Shown: positions 22,817 through 31,458 of the stretch, in pieces
Position numbering within the stretch: the first letter of the stretch is position 1
How the letters are laid out: each line of letters begins with the position of its first letter
Assembly: GCA_023391835.1 (NCBI GenBank)
Contig: JAEWAE010000073.1
Span: 1 to 41,128, forward strand
Direction of reading: 5' to 3'
Length of the DNA: 41,128 nt
From: Bacillota bacterium
Lineage (GTDB): Bacteria; Bacillota; Clostridia; Oscillospirales; Ethanoligenentaceae
Notes under the pieces: generated by a model
Databases searched by the model: none
Told to the model about the DNA's origin: nothing
What the model saw: only the letters and a program-made list of their open reading frames with translations
Position numbers and translations under genes: made by a program

Positions 22817-25048
22817 CTATTCCACTTCCACACCGGAATCCTCGCTTCGGAATTTCACAGTAACCACCGTGCCCGGGGCCACTTTCGTCCCCGCCGCCAC
22901 ATCCTGCTCGTAGGCTTTTTCCGCCGTGCCGGAGCCGGTGAGTTCCACGCCCAGATATTTGCCATTGAGCCCCAGGCGGCTGAGCTCGGCGTTGACCTGG
23001 GTGGGCGTCAGCCCGATGAGGGAGGGCACCGTGACGGATGCATCCGCCCCGTTGCCGCCCGTGTTGAGCACGACGCGGCCGTCTTTCGGCAGCGTGTCGC
23101 CCGCCGAGGGCACCTGGGAAAGCACGGTGTCGCCCGTGCCGACGACTTCGACTGTCAGCCCCGCGGCCGCCACCTGATTTTTGGCGGCGCTTACGCTTTT
23201 GCCCACCATATCCGGTGCCTTGACATCGAGCTTTGCCAGTTCCTCGTCGGTGTACTGGGGCTGGATGCCCAGATAAGGCAGCACCTGAGAAAGCACGGTG
23301 CCCGCCACCGGCGCGGCGATGACGCCGCCGTATTTATTCTGGGAATGGGGGTCGTCGAGCACGATAAGGATGGCCACCTGGGGGTCGTCGCTGGGGGCGA
23401 TGCCCGCGAAGGAAGCGATACGGTCGTTTGGGTCGGAAGTATCCAGCTTCTGGGATGTGCCCGTCTTGCCGCCCACCCGGTAGCCCGCCACGTAGGCGTT
23501 CTTGCCGGTGCCCTCGATCACTTCGAGGCCCATGAGCTTGCCGATTTCCTTGGAGGTCTCGGCGCTGATGACCGGATGTTTGACGACCGTGCCGACCGTT
23601 TTGACGACCTTGCCGCCCGAGTCGGTCTCGGCTTTCAACAAATGGGGCTGCACCAGATTGCCGCCGTTGGTAGCCGCCGCAATCGCCGTGATGAGCTGGA
23701 TAGGCGTCATCTTGTTGCTCTGACCGAAGGAACAGGACGCCAGCGTCACGGGCGTGTAGTCGCTCTGCTTAGTGTAGGCCACGTTGGAATTGATGGCGGC
23801 TTCACCGGGCAGGTCGATGCCGGTTTTCTGCAGCAGGCCGAAATTCGTGATATACTTGAAAAAGTTCAACGGCCCCAGCCGCTGGCCGACCTGGATAAAC
23901 ACGACGTTGCAGGAGTTTTCAAAGCCCTGCACGAAATTTTCGGCGCCGTGACCGCCGGCTTTCCAGCAGCGGAACGACCGATCTGCCACCTTCACCGAGC
24001 CGGGACAGAAAAACGAGTCGTTTTCGTGGACGGCTCCCTCCTGCAAAGCGGCGGCCGTCGTGATGACCTTGAATACCGAGCCCGGCTCGTAGGGCTCGGT
24101 GATGGCCTTGTTGCGCCACTGGGTCTGCTGGGCCAGGGCGGCGGCTTTTTTCTGCTCGTCGCCGCTCAGGGAAGCAAGGCTCTGCTGCGTGGCGGTGTCG
24201 GCGACAGTAAAGGGATCGTTGGGGTCGAAACCGGGCTCGGTGGCCATGGCGAGAATCTCGCCGGTCTTGACATTCATGATGATGCCGGTGGCCCGGTTGG
24301 CCACCCCGTTATCCTTCACGGCCTGGGTCAGCCCCGCCTCAAGATAGTGCTGCACCACCTGGTCGATGGTGAGCACCACGTCGGTGCCGCTTTTGGCCGC
24401 GACCGAGTCGGAATAGTCGAAGGGCATATCGGTGCCATGGGCGTTGCGGGCGGTGACGATGCGGCCGGATACCCCCTTGAGCACGGAGTCGTACTGTTTC
24501 TCAATGCCGGCCAGACCTTGGTTGTCGGTGCCGGTAAAGCCCAGCACCTGAGAGGCGAAATTGCCGAATGGATAATAGCGTTTGGAATCTTCCACCAGAC
24601 TGACACTGTTGATAGTATGGTCCGATATATATTTTCTAACGAGATCCGCCGTGGATTTTTCGACTTTCTTTGCCACGATCTCATAGCTGGTGTGCCGGCT
24701 GATCTTGTCATAGATCGTCTGGCGATCCATGCTGAGAATTTTCGAGAGGTTGTCGGCAATGCTGCCGCGCTGGGCGTCGGTCTTGATGTAAGCCGGTGCC
24801 ACGACCACGTCCCACACGGTGGCGCTCACCGCCAGCGGCTGCATGTTGCGATCGTAAATCGTGCCGCGGTTGGCGGAAACCGTGATGGTGCTCATCTGCT
24901 GCCGGGCTGCCTGCCCGGCATAAAACCGGCCGTCAATGATCTGGATTTTTACTAGGCGGCCGATAAGCACGATAAATCCCGCGGCGAACACAAACGCCAG
25001 CACGAAGAGCATCCTTTTCTGCATCCTCAGATTCGGACCCTGTGCCAT
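22817..25048 (-). CDS. ftsI: Division transpeptidase (class B PBP) with two PASTA domains, FtsI/SpoVD-like
   Basis: This penicillin-binding protein cross-links septal or spore-cortex peptidoglycan. The 743-residue protein has one membrane segment (about 14-31) and a PBP dimerisation domain. The transpeptidase domain has the serine motif SVFK at 324-327, SCN at 379-381 and KTG at 528-530. Two C-terminal PASTA domains lie at about 608-665 and 672-735. Gram-positive dcw clusters carry pbpB (vegetative) and spoVD (sporulation) side by side; here only one is present, so it probably serves division. ATG 25048 follows GGGAGGGG. It lies between ftsL and murE. Confidence 0.95.
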   Translation of the reverse strand: MAQGPNLRMQKRMLFVLAFVFAAGFIVLIGRLVKIQIIDGRFYAGQAARQQMSTITVSANRGTIYDRNMQPLAVSATVWDVVVAPAYIKTDAQRGSIADNLSKILSMDRQTIYDKISRHTSYEIVAKKVEKSTADLVRKYISDHTINSVSLVEDSKRYYPFGNFASQVLGFTGTDNQGLAGIEKQYDSVLKGVSGRIVTARNAHGTDMPFDYSDSVAAKSGTDVVLTIDQVVQHYLEAGLTQAVKDNGVANRATGIIMNVKTGEILAMATEPGFDPNDPFTVADTATQQSLASLSGDEQKKAAALAQQTQWRNKAITEPYEPGSVFKVITTAAALQEGAVHENDSFFCPGSVKVADRSFRCWKAGGHGAENFVQGFENSCNVVFIQVGQRLGPLNFFKYITNFGLLQKTGIDLPGEAAINSNVAYTKQSDYTPVTLASCSFGQSNKMTPIQLITAIAAATNGGNLVQPHLLKAETDSGGKVVKTVGTVVKHPVISAETSKEIGKLMGLEVIEGTGKNAYVAGYRVGGKTGTSQKLDTSDPNDRIASFAGIAPSDDPQVAILIVLDDPHSQNKYGGVIAAPVAGTVLSQVLPYLGIQPQYTDEELAKLDVKAPDMVGKSVSAAKNQVAAAGLTVEVVGTGDTVLSQVPSAGDTLPKDGRVVLNTGGNGADASVTVPSLIGLTPTQVNAELSRLGLNGKYLGVELTGSGTAEKAYEQDVAAGTKVAPGTVVTVKFRSEDSGVEVE

Positions 25049-25125
25049 GTTGTCCCCTCCCGGCCCCAACGGGTGCGCCAGGCCCGGCGGCCGCCGCGCG
25101 GTGCGGCGAAATCCCCCCGTTTCGT

Positions 25126-25641
25126 TTATATACTATTGGCAAGCCGCTGGAAGTATTCCAGCACCACGCCGTAGACCCGGGCAAATATATTCCCGTCCGA
25201 CGAGCCGAGCTCCACCTTGTCTTTGTCCAGCATGTGAACGTATTCGATCTGGTAAGAGCCGATTTTCTGAAGCCCCAGCTTATTGACGGCGTAATTTTCC
25301 ACATTGTCGAGGGAGGCGCGGCTTTCCAGCTGCACGTTGAGCTGCACCTGTGCGCTCTTGGCGTTGCTCAGCTGGCTCTTGAGCCGAGAGGCCTGATTGT
25401 TGAGCCGGTTGAGCTGCACGTTGCCCACCATGACGGCCAGCAGCGCCACCATCACGAAGGCACCCGCGGCCGCGCATTTGACAACTGTCAGCGGGCGCAC
25501 CGCCGCTCGTGCGGCGGGTGCGGCGGCACCGGCCGGCTTGGCAGGCTTTTGGGCCCTCCGGGCCGCGGCCTGCTCCTGCCGTACTTCTTTCGGCTCGAAA
25601 AGGGACAGATCATATGCTACGTTTTCTCTGGACTGTGCCAA
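25126..25641 (-). CDS. ftsL: FtsL-like cell division protein
   Basis: FtsL is a small bitopic protein that with DivIB and DivIC activates FtsW/FtsI. The 171-residue protein has a cytoplasmic Ala/Pro/Lys-rich tail and one membrane segment (about 55-77). An extracytoplasmic coiled coil follows, LNRLNNQASRLKSQLSNA, then the typical YAVNKLGLQKI motif. The likely start is TTG at 25639-25641, eight bases behind GGGAGGTG; a GTG three codons earlier is too close to it. The call rests on topology, motif and position between rsmH and ftsI, since the family is poorly conserved. Confidence 0.88.
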   Translation of the reverse strand: MAQSRENVAYDLSLFEPKEVRQEQAAARRAQKPAKPAGAAAPAARAAVRPLTVVKCAAAGAFVMVALLAVMVGNVQLNRLNNQASRLKSQLSNAKSAQVQLNVQLESRASLDNVENYAVNKLGLQKIGSYQIEYVHMLDKDKVELGSSDGNIFARVYGVVLEYFQRLANSI

Positions 25642-25660
25642 ACGGCCCACCTCCCGATTT

Positions 25661-26629
25661 TCACATGCCGGCCGGGGCACCGTCTTCCCCCGGCCGGAGT
25701 TTTTCGACGGCCCGCAGCCGGGCGCTGCGGCTGCGGGGATTCTGCTCCTGTTCCCGCTGGGAAGGCACGACGCCCTTTTTGAAAAGGACGCGGGCCTGCG
25801 GGTGACGGCCGCACACACACACCGGAAACTCCGGCGGGCAGATGCAGCCCTGCGCCCAGGAAACGAACCGCTGCTTGACCATGCGGTCCTCCAGCGACTG
25901 GAACGTGATGATGGCAAGCCTTCCGCCGGGCGCAAGCAGCTCCAGCGCCCGGTCGAGCAGCACCCCCAGAGCGTCGAGTTCCCCGTTGACCGCGATGCGC
26001 AGCGCCTGAAAAGTCCGCCGAGCCGGGTGGGGACCCTGCCGCCGCGCGGCTGCCGGGATGGATTCCCGGATGACATCGCACAGCTCCCCGGTGGTTTCGA
26101 TGGGTTTGTGCTCCCGCGTTTCCACAATGCGGGCCGCGATGCGGGGAGCGAACCGTTCCTCGCCGTATTCCCGGAGGATACGCACCAGACCGGCATAATC
26201 CGTGCGGTTGACAAGGTCGGCCGCCGTGGGGCCGGAACGGGACATGCGCATATCCAGCGGTGCGTCCGTCTGATAGGAAAAGCCCCGTTCCGGCGTGTCA
26301 AACTGATAGGAGGAGACTCCCAGATCGAGCAGGATGCCATCCACGGCCGGGATGCCCAGACTTTGCAGCACGGAGGGAAGATTCATATAATTTTCCCGCA
26401 CCAGCGTCACACGGCCGCCGAACGGCTGCAGCCGCTCCCCCGCCGCCCGGACAGCGTCCGGGTCTCGGTCGACGGCAATGAGCCGCCCATCCGTCAGGCG
26501 GGAGGCGATGGCGAATGAGTGGCCGCCGCCCCCGGCCGTACCGTCGACATATATGCCGTCCGGCCGGATATGCAGCGCGTCGATGCTTTCATCCAGCAAC
26601 ACACTCTGATGGGAAAAGGTTCCCGCCAT
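25661..26629 (-). CDS. rsmH: 16S rRNA (cytosine1402-N4)-methyltransferase
   Basis: RsmH (MraW) methylates N4 of C1402 in the decoding centre of 16S rRNA using S-adenosylmethionine. The 322-residue protein starts AGTFSHQSVLLDESIDAL. It has the SAM-binding YVDGTAGGGGHSFAIA near 24-39, ILLDLGVSSYQFD, and the C-terminal AIITFQSLEDRMVKQRF and RSRSARLRAVEKL family motifs. ATG 26629 lies nine bases behind AGGAGG. It is second in the dcw operon after mraZ. Confidence 0.97.
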   Translation of the reverse strand: MAGTFSHQSVLLDESIDALHIRPDGIYVDGTAGGGGHSFAIASRLTDGRLIAVDRDPDAVRAAGERLQPFGGRVTLVRENYMNLPSVLQSLGIPAVDGILLDLGVSSYQFDTPERGFSYQTDAPLDMRMSRSGPTAADLVNRTDYAGLVRILREYGEERFAPRIAARIVETREHKPIETTGELCDVIRESIPAAARRQGPHPARRTFQALRIAVNGELDALGVLLDRALELLAPGGRLAIITFQSLEDRMVKQRFVSWAQGCICPPEFPVCVCGRHPQARVLFKKGVVPSQREQEQNPRSRSARLRAVEKLRPGEDGAPAGM

Positions 26630-26672
26630 CCGGCCGGACCTCCTTTGCAAAATTCACGGCCGGCAGCCGGGG

Positions 26673-27092
26673 TCAGAATCCCAGCTCGTCCATGACAGAT
26701 TGAATGCTTTCGTCGGTGATGGTGCTGCAGAAATCTTCCCACCGATGCCTGTCCCAGATTTCCACCCGGTTGGAAGCGCCGATGATCATCACGTCCCGGC
26801 TAAGCCCGGCGTGCTCGCGCAGATTCTGCGGCAGCAGAATACGACCCTGCTTGTCCGCCTCCACGTACGCGGCGGAAGCGAACAGATAAATCTGCAGCTT
26901 GCGCGCCTTGGACATAGGCATCGCCCGCACCCTGGCCTCCAGGACCTCCCATTCCGCACGGGAATAGGCGAAGAGGCAGGCGTCCGGCCCGCGGGTGACG
27001 AAAAACTGCTCGCCCAGATCCTCCCGGAAACGGGCGGGGATGAACACGCGACCCTTCGGGTCCATATTGTGGGGATATGCGCCGATGAGCAT
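26673..27092 (-). CDS. mraZ: Transcriptional regulator MraZ
   Basis: MraZ is the DNA-binding regulator of the dcw cluster. The 139-residue protein has two SpoVT/AbrB-like halves, seen as DPKGRVFIPARFRE near 12-25 and ADKQGRILLPQNLREHAGL near 84-102. The ATG at 27092 follows GGAGG and gives the expected length; the frame extends 33 codons upstream but would overlap the operator. Three AAAGTGG repeats at a 10-bp period lie just upstream, matching the binding pattern known for MraZ in Firmicutes relatives, so autoregulation is likely. Confidence 0.95.
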   Translation of the reverse strand: MLIGAYPHNMDPKGRVFIPARFREDLGEQFFVTRGPDACLFAYSRAEWEVLEARVRAMPMSKARKLQIYLFASAAYVEADKQGRILLPQNLREHAGLSRDVMIIGASNRVEIWDRHRWEDFCSTITDESIQSVMDELGF

Positions 27093-27171
27093 GGCATCCT
27101 CCGTGATCGGAAAGCCCTCCGCAGCGGATGAGACGGAAACCCGCGGAAAACGGATTTGACCGTATGTCCCT

Positions 27172-27198
27172 CCACTTTGCTCCACTTTCATCCACTTT
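27172..27198 (-). promoter_or_regulatory. MraZ operator: three AAAGTGG boxes
   Basis: On the minus strand AAAGTGG occurs at 27172-27178, 27182-27188 and 27192-27198, exactly 10 bp apart, each followed by A or AG. The array begins at the predicted transcription start of the dcw operon. Confidence 0.8.
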
Positions 27199-27205
27199 AG
27201 ATTAA

Positions 27206-27234
27206 ATTATAGCCATTCGTCTGGTAAAAAACAA
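27206..27234 (-). promoter_or_regulatory. dcw operon promoter
   Basis: A perfect TATAAT (27206-27211) lies 17 bases from a weak TTGTTT (27229-27234) on the minus strand. Transcription would start near 27199, directly at the MraZ boxes. A weak -35 is usual for a regulated promoter. Confidence 0.75.
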
Positions 27235-27293
27235 GGCGTCGCCGTGGTTTTTATCGAAATGCCCATCTGTTTTTTATGAAATCAGTGGAAAAC

Positions 27294-27324
27294 AAAAAAA
27301 GCGACCACAAGATATTGTGGTCGC
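27294..27324 (-). terminator. Terminator of the rsmD-coaD operon
   Basis: A perfect 10-bp GCGACCACAA/TTGTGGTCGC stem (27301-27310 with 27315-27324) with a 4-base loop is followed on the minus strand by T7. It separates the coaD operon from the dcw promoter. Confidence 0.9.
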
Positions 27325-27369
27325 AGAAATAAATCAGTCAAAACGCAAATGAAGCAGGAGAATCCGGCT

Positions 27370-27828
27370 TTATCCGATTTTCTGGGGGGCCTTGAGGGCC
27401 TGACGGGCCTTGCGCAGCTCGCCCAGGGAAGCGGTCATGCCGGATTCCGCTGTGGTGAGCAGCCGGTCGGCAAAGTCGGTGGCGGCTATCTTCATTTCCT
27501 TGGATTTCTGGTTGGCGTCGGTGACGATGTCGTTGGCCCTGGCCTGCGCCTGCCGCACGATCTCATCCTCCGACACGATCACCTGGGCTTTTTCGGAAGC
27601 CGACTTGACGATGCCGGCCGCCTCCGCTTTGGCGTTTTTGATGATCTCCGTCCGGTCAGCCACGATGGCCTTGGCCTGGCGGATTTCCTTGGGGAGATTG
27701 AGCCGGATCTCGTCGATGATGCCCCGCACTTTTTCGGCGTCGATGACGCAGCGCCCGCCGGAAAGCGGCAGCACCGGGGCTTTGTCGACCATATCGTCCA
27801 GAGAATCCAGCAAGTCGTCAATGCTCAT
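27370..27828 (-). CDS. Conserved coiled-coil protein of the coaD operon
   Basis: The 152-residue protein has an acidic start SIDDLLDSLDDMVDKAP, a short LPLSGGRCVIDAEKVRGIIDEIR segment, and a long Ala/Lys/Glu-rich helix of about 90 residues. That helix resembles stalk subunits of F/V-type ATPases (EIIKNAKAEAAGIVKSASEKAQ). There is no catalytic motif and no membrane segment. Relatives next to coaD in Clostridia are often labelled ATPase-like; the function is unknown. The ATG at 27828 lies behind AGGAG and overlaps the end of coaD by 11 bases, indicating translational coupling. Confidence 0.85.
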   Translation of the reverse strand: MSIDDLLDSLDDMVDKAPVLPLSGGRCVIDAEKVRGIIDEIRLNLPKEIRQAKAIVADRTEIIKNAKAEAAGIVKSASEKAQVIVSEDEIVRQAQARANDIVTDANQKSKEMKIAATDFADRLLTTAESGMTASLGELRKARQALKAPQKIG

Positions 27829-28318
27829 GGGAATACTCCTCTCCGCAAAGCTTTTTCTGTATGTCCGCCGCGATGCCGTCCGGTACGAAACGGGACACAT
27901 CCCGCCCGTGGCGCGCCACCTCCCGCACCATGCTGGAGCTGAGGAACATGCACTGGGTGCTCGACGGCAGGAAGATCGTCTCGGTGCGGGGGTTGAGCGA
28001 ACGGTTGGTCAGCGCCATCTGAAACTCATACTCGAAATCGGACATGACCCGCAGCCCTTTGACAATGGCGTCGGCGCCGCGCCGTGCGGAATAATCTGCC
28101 AGCAGCCCGTCGGAAAAATCGACCTCCACGTTAGGGATATCCGCCGTGGCGCGGCGGATGAAGCCGACCCGCTCCTGCACCGTAAACGCCGGCTTTTTGG
28201 AAGCGTTCACCATGATGACGACGATCACATGGTCAAACAGGTGCCCCGCCCGGCGGATGACATCCAGGTGGCCCCGCGTGATGGGGTCGAAACTGCCGGG
28301 GCAGATCGCAATGGACAT
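27818..28318 (-). CDS. coaD: Phosphopantetheine adenylyltransferase
   Basis: CoaD catalyses the fourth step of coenzyme A synthesis, joining ATP and 4'-phosphopantetheine to dephospho-CoA. The 166-residue protein starts SIAICPGSFDPITRGHLDVI. Its TRGH is the nucleotidyltransferase (T/H)xGH motif, and SSSMVRE near 130 is the conserved ISSTLVRE equivalent. The ATG at 28318 follows AAAGGA at 11 bases. It lies 16 bases behind rsmD, the standard bacterial pair. Confidence 0.96.
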   Translation of the reverse strand: MSIAICPGSFDPITRGHLDVIRRAGHLFDHVIVVIMVNASKKPAFTVQERVGFIRRATADIPNVEVDFSDGLLADYSARRGADAIVKGLRVMSDFEYEFQMALTNRSLNPRTETIFLPSSTQCMFLSSSMVREVARHGRDVSRFVPDGIAADIQKKLCGEEYSHEH

Positions 28319-28334
28319 TCCGGAAACATTCCTT

Positions 28335-28877
28335 TCACTCGGCCGCGCCGCGGTATACGCGGATGGTCGTCTTGCCGTAATCCCTTTTGACGCACAGGCG
28401 GAAGCCCTCCGCTTCCTGGGGCATGGCGTCAACGCCGGCGGTCTCGCAGATTACCACGCCCCCGGGAGCCATGCGCCGGCAGAGCAGCGGCAGCGCTCGC
28501 TCCGCCAGACCCTGGGAATACGGCGGATCGACAAACGCGATATCGAACGGCCCCACGGGGCGGCTGAGGAAAAGAAACGCATCCTCCTGCCGCACGGAGC
28601 CGGTGGTTTCCATGTGCACATGGCTTAAGTTGTCACGGATGACCCCAGCGGCCGGCCCACCCGCATCCACAAACACCGCCGATGCGGCGCCGCGGCTGAG
28701 GGCCTCGATGCCCATCTGGCCGCTACCGGCAAAAAGGTCGAGCACCCGCCGGCCCTCGATCTCAAACTGGAGCATGCTGAAAACGGCCTCTTTGATGCGT
28801 TCGGTGGTGGGACGGGTGTCCATCCCTTCCAGCGTGGCGAGCCTGGCTCCCCGGGCGCTGCCGGTAATGACTCTCAT
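28335..28877 (-). CDS. rsmD: 16S rRNA (guanine966-N2)-methyltransferase
   Basis: RsmD methylates G966 of 16S rRNA. The 180-residue protein starts RVITGSARGARLATLEG, followed by DTRPTTERIKEAVFSML. The SAM-binding LDLFAGSGQMGIEALSRGA lies near 48-66, and the catalytic DPPY (for NPPY) near 121. The ATG at 28877 lies nine bases behind AAGGA. It is 60 bases downstream of uvrC and just ahead of coaD. Confidence 0.95.
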   Translation of the reverse strand: MRVITGSARGARLATLEGMDTRPTTERIKEAVFSMLQFEIEGRRVLDLFAGSGQMGIEALSRGAASAVFVDAGGPAAGVIRDNLSHVHMETTGSVRQEDAFLFLSRPVGPFDIAFVDPPYSQGLAERALPLLCRRMAPGGVVICETAGVDAMPQEAEGFRLCVKRDYGKTTIRVYRGAAE

Positions 28878-28937
28878 ATCTGCACATCCTTCGATTTTCT
28901 TTATTATCCGCCCAATTGCGAAAAATGTCAACCGCCG

Positions 28938-30800
28938 TCACATTCCGTCGGGCCGGCTGAGGAAAGCCCGGAGCTCGACGGCGGCCTGCCGGGTCATGCC
29001 GGGCGCGGCGGCCAGCTCGTCTTCCCCGGCGGCACGGAGCTTCTCGATGGTGCCGAAATGCTTCATCAGCGCCTTGGCGCGGGCGGGGCCGATGCCCGGC
29101 ACCAGTGTCAGGCGGGAAGAAAAACTTTTGCGCCTCGCCGCCGTATGGTGATAGGCGATGGCGAAGCGGTGCACCTCATCCTGAATGGTGGAAATGAGCG
29201 TGTAGGCCCCCCGGCTGGCATTTATGGCGATTTCGCCGCCGTCGCGGGCAATTGCCCGGGTGCGGTGGTGGTCGTCCTTGACCATGCCGTACAGCGGGAT
29301 AAGGGGGAAGCCGTATTCATCCAGCAGCGGGCGCACGGCGGAAACGTGCCCCCGGCCGCCGTCGAGCAGGATCAGATCCGGCACCCGGCCGAAGCCGTAG
29401 GCCGCCTGCTCGCCCGCATCGGCCGCCTGCCGCAGGCGGGCGAGCCTGCGGCCCACCACCTCGCGCATGCAGGCATAATCGTCCACACCCTCCACAGTTT
29501 TGATGGAAAACCGCTTGTAGGCGCTCTTGAGAGGACGGCCGTTTTCAAACACCACCATGCCGGCCACCACCGACGAGCCGGCCGTGTGGGAAATATCATA
29601 GGCCTCGATATAGGCGGGCGGCTGCGGCAGGCCGAGCAGGCGGCCGATCTCTTCCAGCGCACGGCCGTTGCGGTCGGGGCGGGCAGCCAGCTGAGTGAGC
29701 TTTTCCTGGGCGTTTGTGTGGGCCATGGCCGCAAGCTGGGCCTGCTCCCCGCGCTGGGGCACGGTCAGATACACCCGACGGCCCGATTCGGAAGAGAGGT
29801 ATTCTTCCAACAGCTCCCGGTCCTCGGTTTCGCCGTCGAGTGTGATCTGGCGCGGCGCCGGGCGGGCCTTGGAATAATAGCGCCGCAGAAACTCCGCCCG
29901 CGCGGCGGGCTCGTCATCCATATAGTCGAGCAGGAAACTGTCGCGGTCGCACAGCCGGCCTCCGCGGATCATGAAAACTTCCACGGCCGTGCTGCCCCCG
30001 TCGCCTGCCAGCGCGATCACATCCTGCTCGGCCACTTTGGAAGCGACGACCTTCTGCCGCTCGCGGATCTTGCGGATAGAGGCGATGCGGTCGCGCAGTC
30101 GAGCGGCCCGCTCGAATTGCAGCGCCTCGGAAGCCTGCTGCATCTGGCGGTCAAGCTGCCCGAGGATGACGTTGTAGCCCCCGCGCAGGAAGGTGACGGC
30201 GTCATCCACAATCTCGCGGTATTCCTTCTCGTCGATGCCGGCATGGCGGCAGGGCGCGCAGCACTGGCCGATATAATAATTGAGGCAGGGGCGCTCCTTG
30301 CCGATATCCTGCGGGAAACGGCGGGAGCAGGTGGGCAGGCGGAAAGCCTTGACGGCCTCATCCACCGCCTGCTTGACGGCAAAGGAGCTGATATACGGTC
30401 CCAAATAGGTAGCGCCGTCCTCATCCTTGCGTTTGACGGCCTGGATGCGTGGCCACGCTTCCTGCAGGCTGACGCGGATGTAGCTGTACCCCTTGTCATC
30501 CTTGAGCAGGATGTTATATTTCGGCCGGTGCTGTTTAATGAGACTGCATTCGAGCACCAGAGCCTCGAATTCGCTGTCGGTGATGATGGTTTCAAAATGA
30601 TCGACATGCTCGACCATCTGACGCACCTTGCCCACATGGGAATAAAAGCGCAGAAAATACTGGCTGACCCGGTTGTGCAGGGCTTTTGCCTTGCCAATAT
30701 AGATAATGTGCCCGGTTTTATCCTTCATGATGTATACGCCGGGCCGCATGGGCAGGTTACGTGACAGCTGCTGCAGCTCGGCGAGTTTGGATTCTTCCAT
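28938..30800 (-). CDS. uvrC: Excinuclease ABC subunit C
   Basis: UvrC makes both incisions in nucleotide excision repair with UvrB. The 620-residue protein has the N-terminal GIY-YIG nuclease (RPGVYIMKDKTGHIIYIGKAK near 18-38), a four-Cys patch around CSRRFPQDI and CCAPC, and a UVR domain. An RNase H-like C-domain (EAYDISHTAGSSVVAGMVVFE; LILLDGGRG) and a helix-hairpin-helix end (PGIGPARAKALMKHFG) follow. The ATG at 30800 follows GAGGAGG; the long frame upstream runs into a repeat element and is not used. uvrA and uvrB are not in the window. Confidence 0.97.
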   Translation of the reverse strand: MEESKLAELQQLSRNLPMRPGVYIMKDKTGHIIYIGKAKALHNRVSQYFLRFYSHVGKVRQMVEHVDHFETIITDSEFEALVLECSLIKQHRPKYNILLKDDKGYSYIRVSLQEAWPRIQAVKRKDEDGATYLGPYISSFAVKQAVDEAVKAFRLPTCSRRFPQDIGKERPCLNYYIGQCCAPCRHAGIDEKEYREIVDDAVTFLRGGYNVILGQLDRQMQQASEALQFERAARLRDRIASIRKIRERQKVVASKVAEQDVIALAGDGGSTAVEVFMIRGGRLCDRDSFLLDYMDDEPAARAEFLRRYYSKARPAPRQITLDGETEDRELLEEYLSSESGRRVYLTVPQRGEQAQLAAMAHTNAQEKLTQLAARPDRNGRALEEIGRLLGLPQPPAYIEAYDISHTAGSSVVAGMVVFENGRPLKSAYKRFSIKTVEGVDDYACMREVVGRRLARLRQAADAGEQAAYGFGRVPDLILLDGGRGHVSAVRPLLDEYGFPLIPLYGMVKDDHHRTRAIARDGGEIAINASRGAYTLISTIQDEVHRFAIAYHHTAARRKSFSSRLTLVPGIGPARAKALMKHFGTIEKLRAAGEDELAAAPGMTRQAAVELRAFLSRPDGM

Positions 30801-30814
30801 AGGGTTGCCTCCTC

Positions 30815-30994
30815 GGGGTGTTGCAAAATAACTGAAAACGCATTTTGCAACACCCACAAAAAGCCTTTACAGGCGTTTCACCTGTATTCTGCGGCCGTCT
30901 GATCGCAAAACCGTGCTTTTGGGCCTCCGAAATTGACTCTGGAACAACCGGGCTTGTTGCAAAGCGCATTGGGATGCGTTTTGCAACAAGCCCG
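30815..30994. repeat. Structured intergenic repeat, copy A
   Basis: The ptsH-uvrC gap holds three hairpins: a perfect 14-bp GGGTGTTGCAAAAT stem (30816-30829 with 30842-30855), ACAGG/CCTGT (30869-30873 with 30881-30885), and a 21-bp stem with one G-U (30949-30969 with 30974-30994). The outer ends also form imperfect inverted repeats around TTGCAAAA, as in a MITE. The part 30815-30916 aligns base for base with 36663-36760. Confidence 0.7.
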
Positions 30995-31050
30995 TGAAAA
31001 AAGGCACCGCGTCGTCAGGCGCGATGCCGGAAAACAGGCCGGACTCGGTT

Positions 31051-31314
31051 TCAGGCGTTGAAACCGGATTGTATCAGCTTCACAAGGCTGTCGACAGCCT
31101 CCTCTTCATCGGAACCGTCCGCGATGATCTTGATTTTCGTATTGCCGACGATACCCAGCGACAAAACCCCCAGCAGGCTCTTGGCGTTGACCCGCCGTTC
31201 TTCTTTTTCCACCCAGATGGAAGATTTAAACTCGTTGGCTTTCTGGATAAAAAAGGTTGCCGGTCTGGCATGAAGGCCCACTTGATTCTGAACCAGGATC
31301 TCTTTCATCAACAT
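31051..31314 (-). CDS. ptsH: Phosphocarrier protein HPr
   Basis: HPr carries phosphate between enzyme I and the sugar-specific enzymes of the PTS, and as a Ser-phosphate acts in catabolite repression. With the ATG at 31314 the 87-residue protein has His15 in GLHARPA and Ser46 in NAKSLLG. These are exactly the textbook positions, which supports this start over the ATG two codons later. AGGAG lies nine bases upstream. It is monocistronic with a strong promoter. The gene for enzyme I is not adjacent. Confidence 0.95.
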   Translation of the reverse strand: MLMKEILVQNQVGLHARPATFFIQKANEFKSSIWVEKEERRVNAKSLLGVLSLGIVGNTKIKIIADGSDEEEAVDSLVKLIQSGFNA

Positions 31315-31364
31315 GTATTATCGCTCCTAATATTCTGATTCCAACCCGTTTCTGTTTTGTATTA

Positions 31365-31393
31365 ATCATACTAAAAAACAGTAGGCAAGTCAA
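31365..31393 (-). promoter_or_regulatory. ptsH promoter
   Basis: TTGACT (31388-31393) and TATGAT (31365-31370) on the minus strand are separated by 17 bases, about 50 bases before the ptsH start. Confidence 0.8.
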
Positions 31394-31458
31394 CGGTTTT
31401 GACAAACAAAATGCAGGTTTTCATGTATTTCTACCAGAAAGGCACCCGATATCATTGG

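Noticed and set aside
23345..24955. 536-codon plus-strand frame opposite the PASTA transpeptidase, and similar frames opposite murF and murE
   Set aside because: Antisense to genes with full catalytic motifs; no homologous domain visible.
29058..30764. 568-codon plus-strand frame opposite uvrC
   Set aside because: Shadow of uvrC; no ribosome binding site or family motif.
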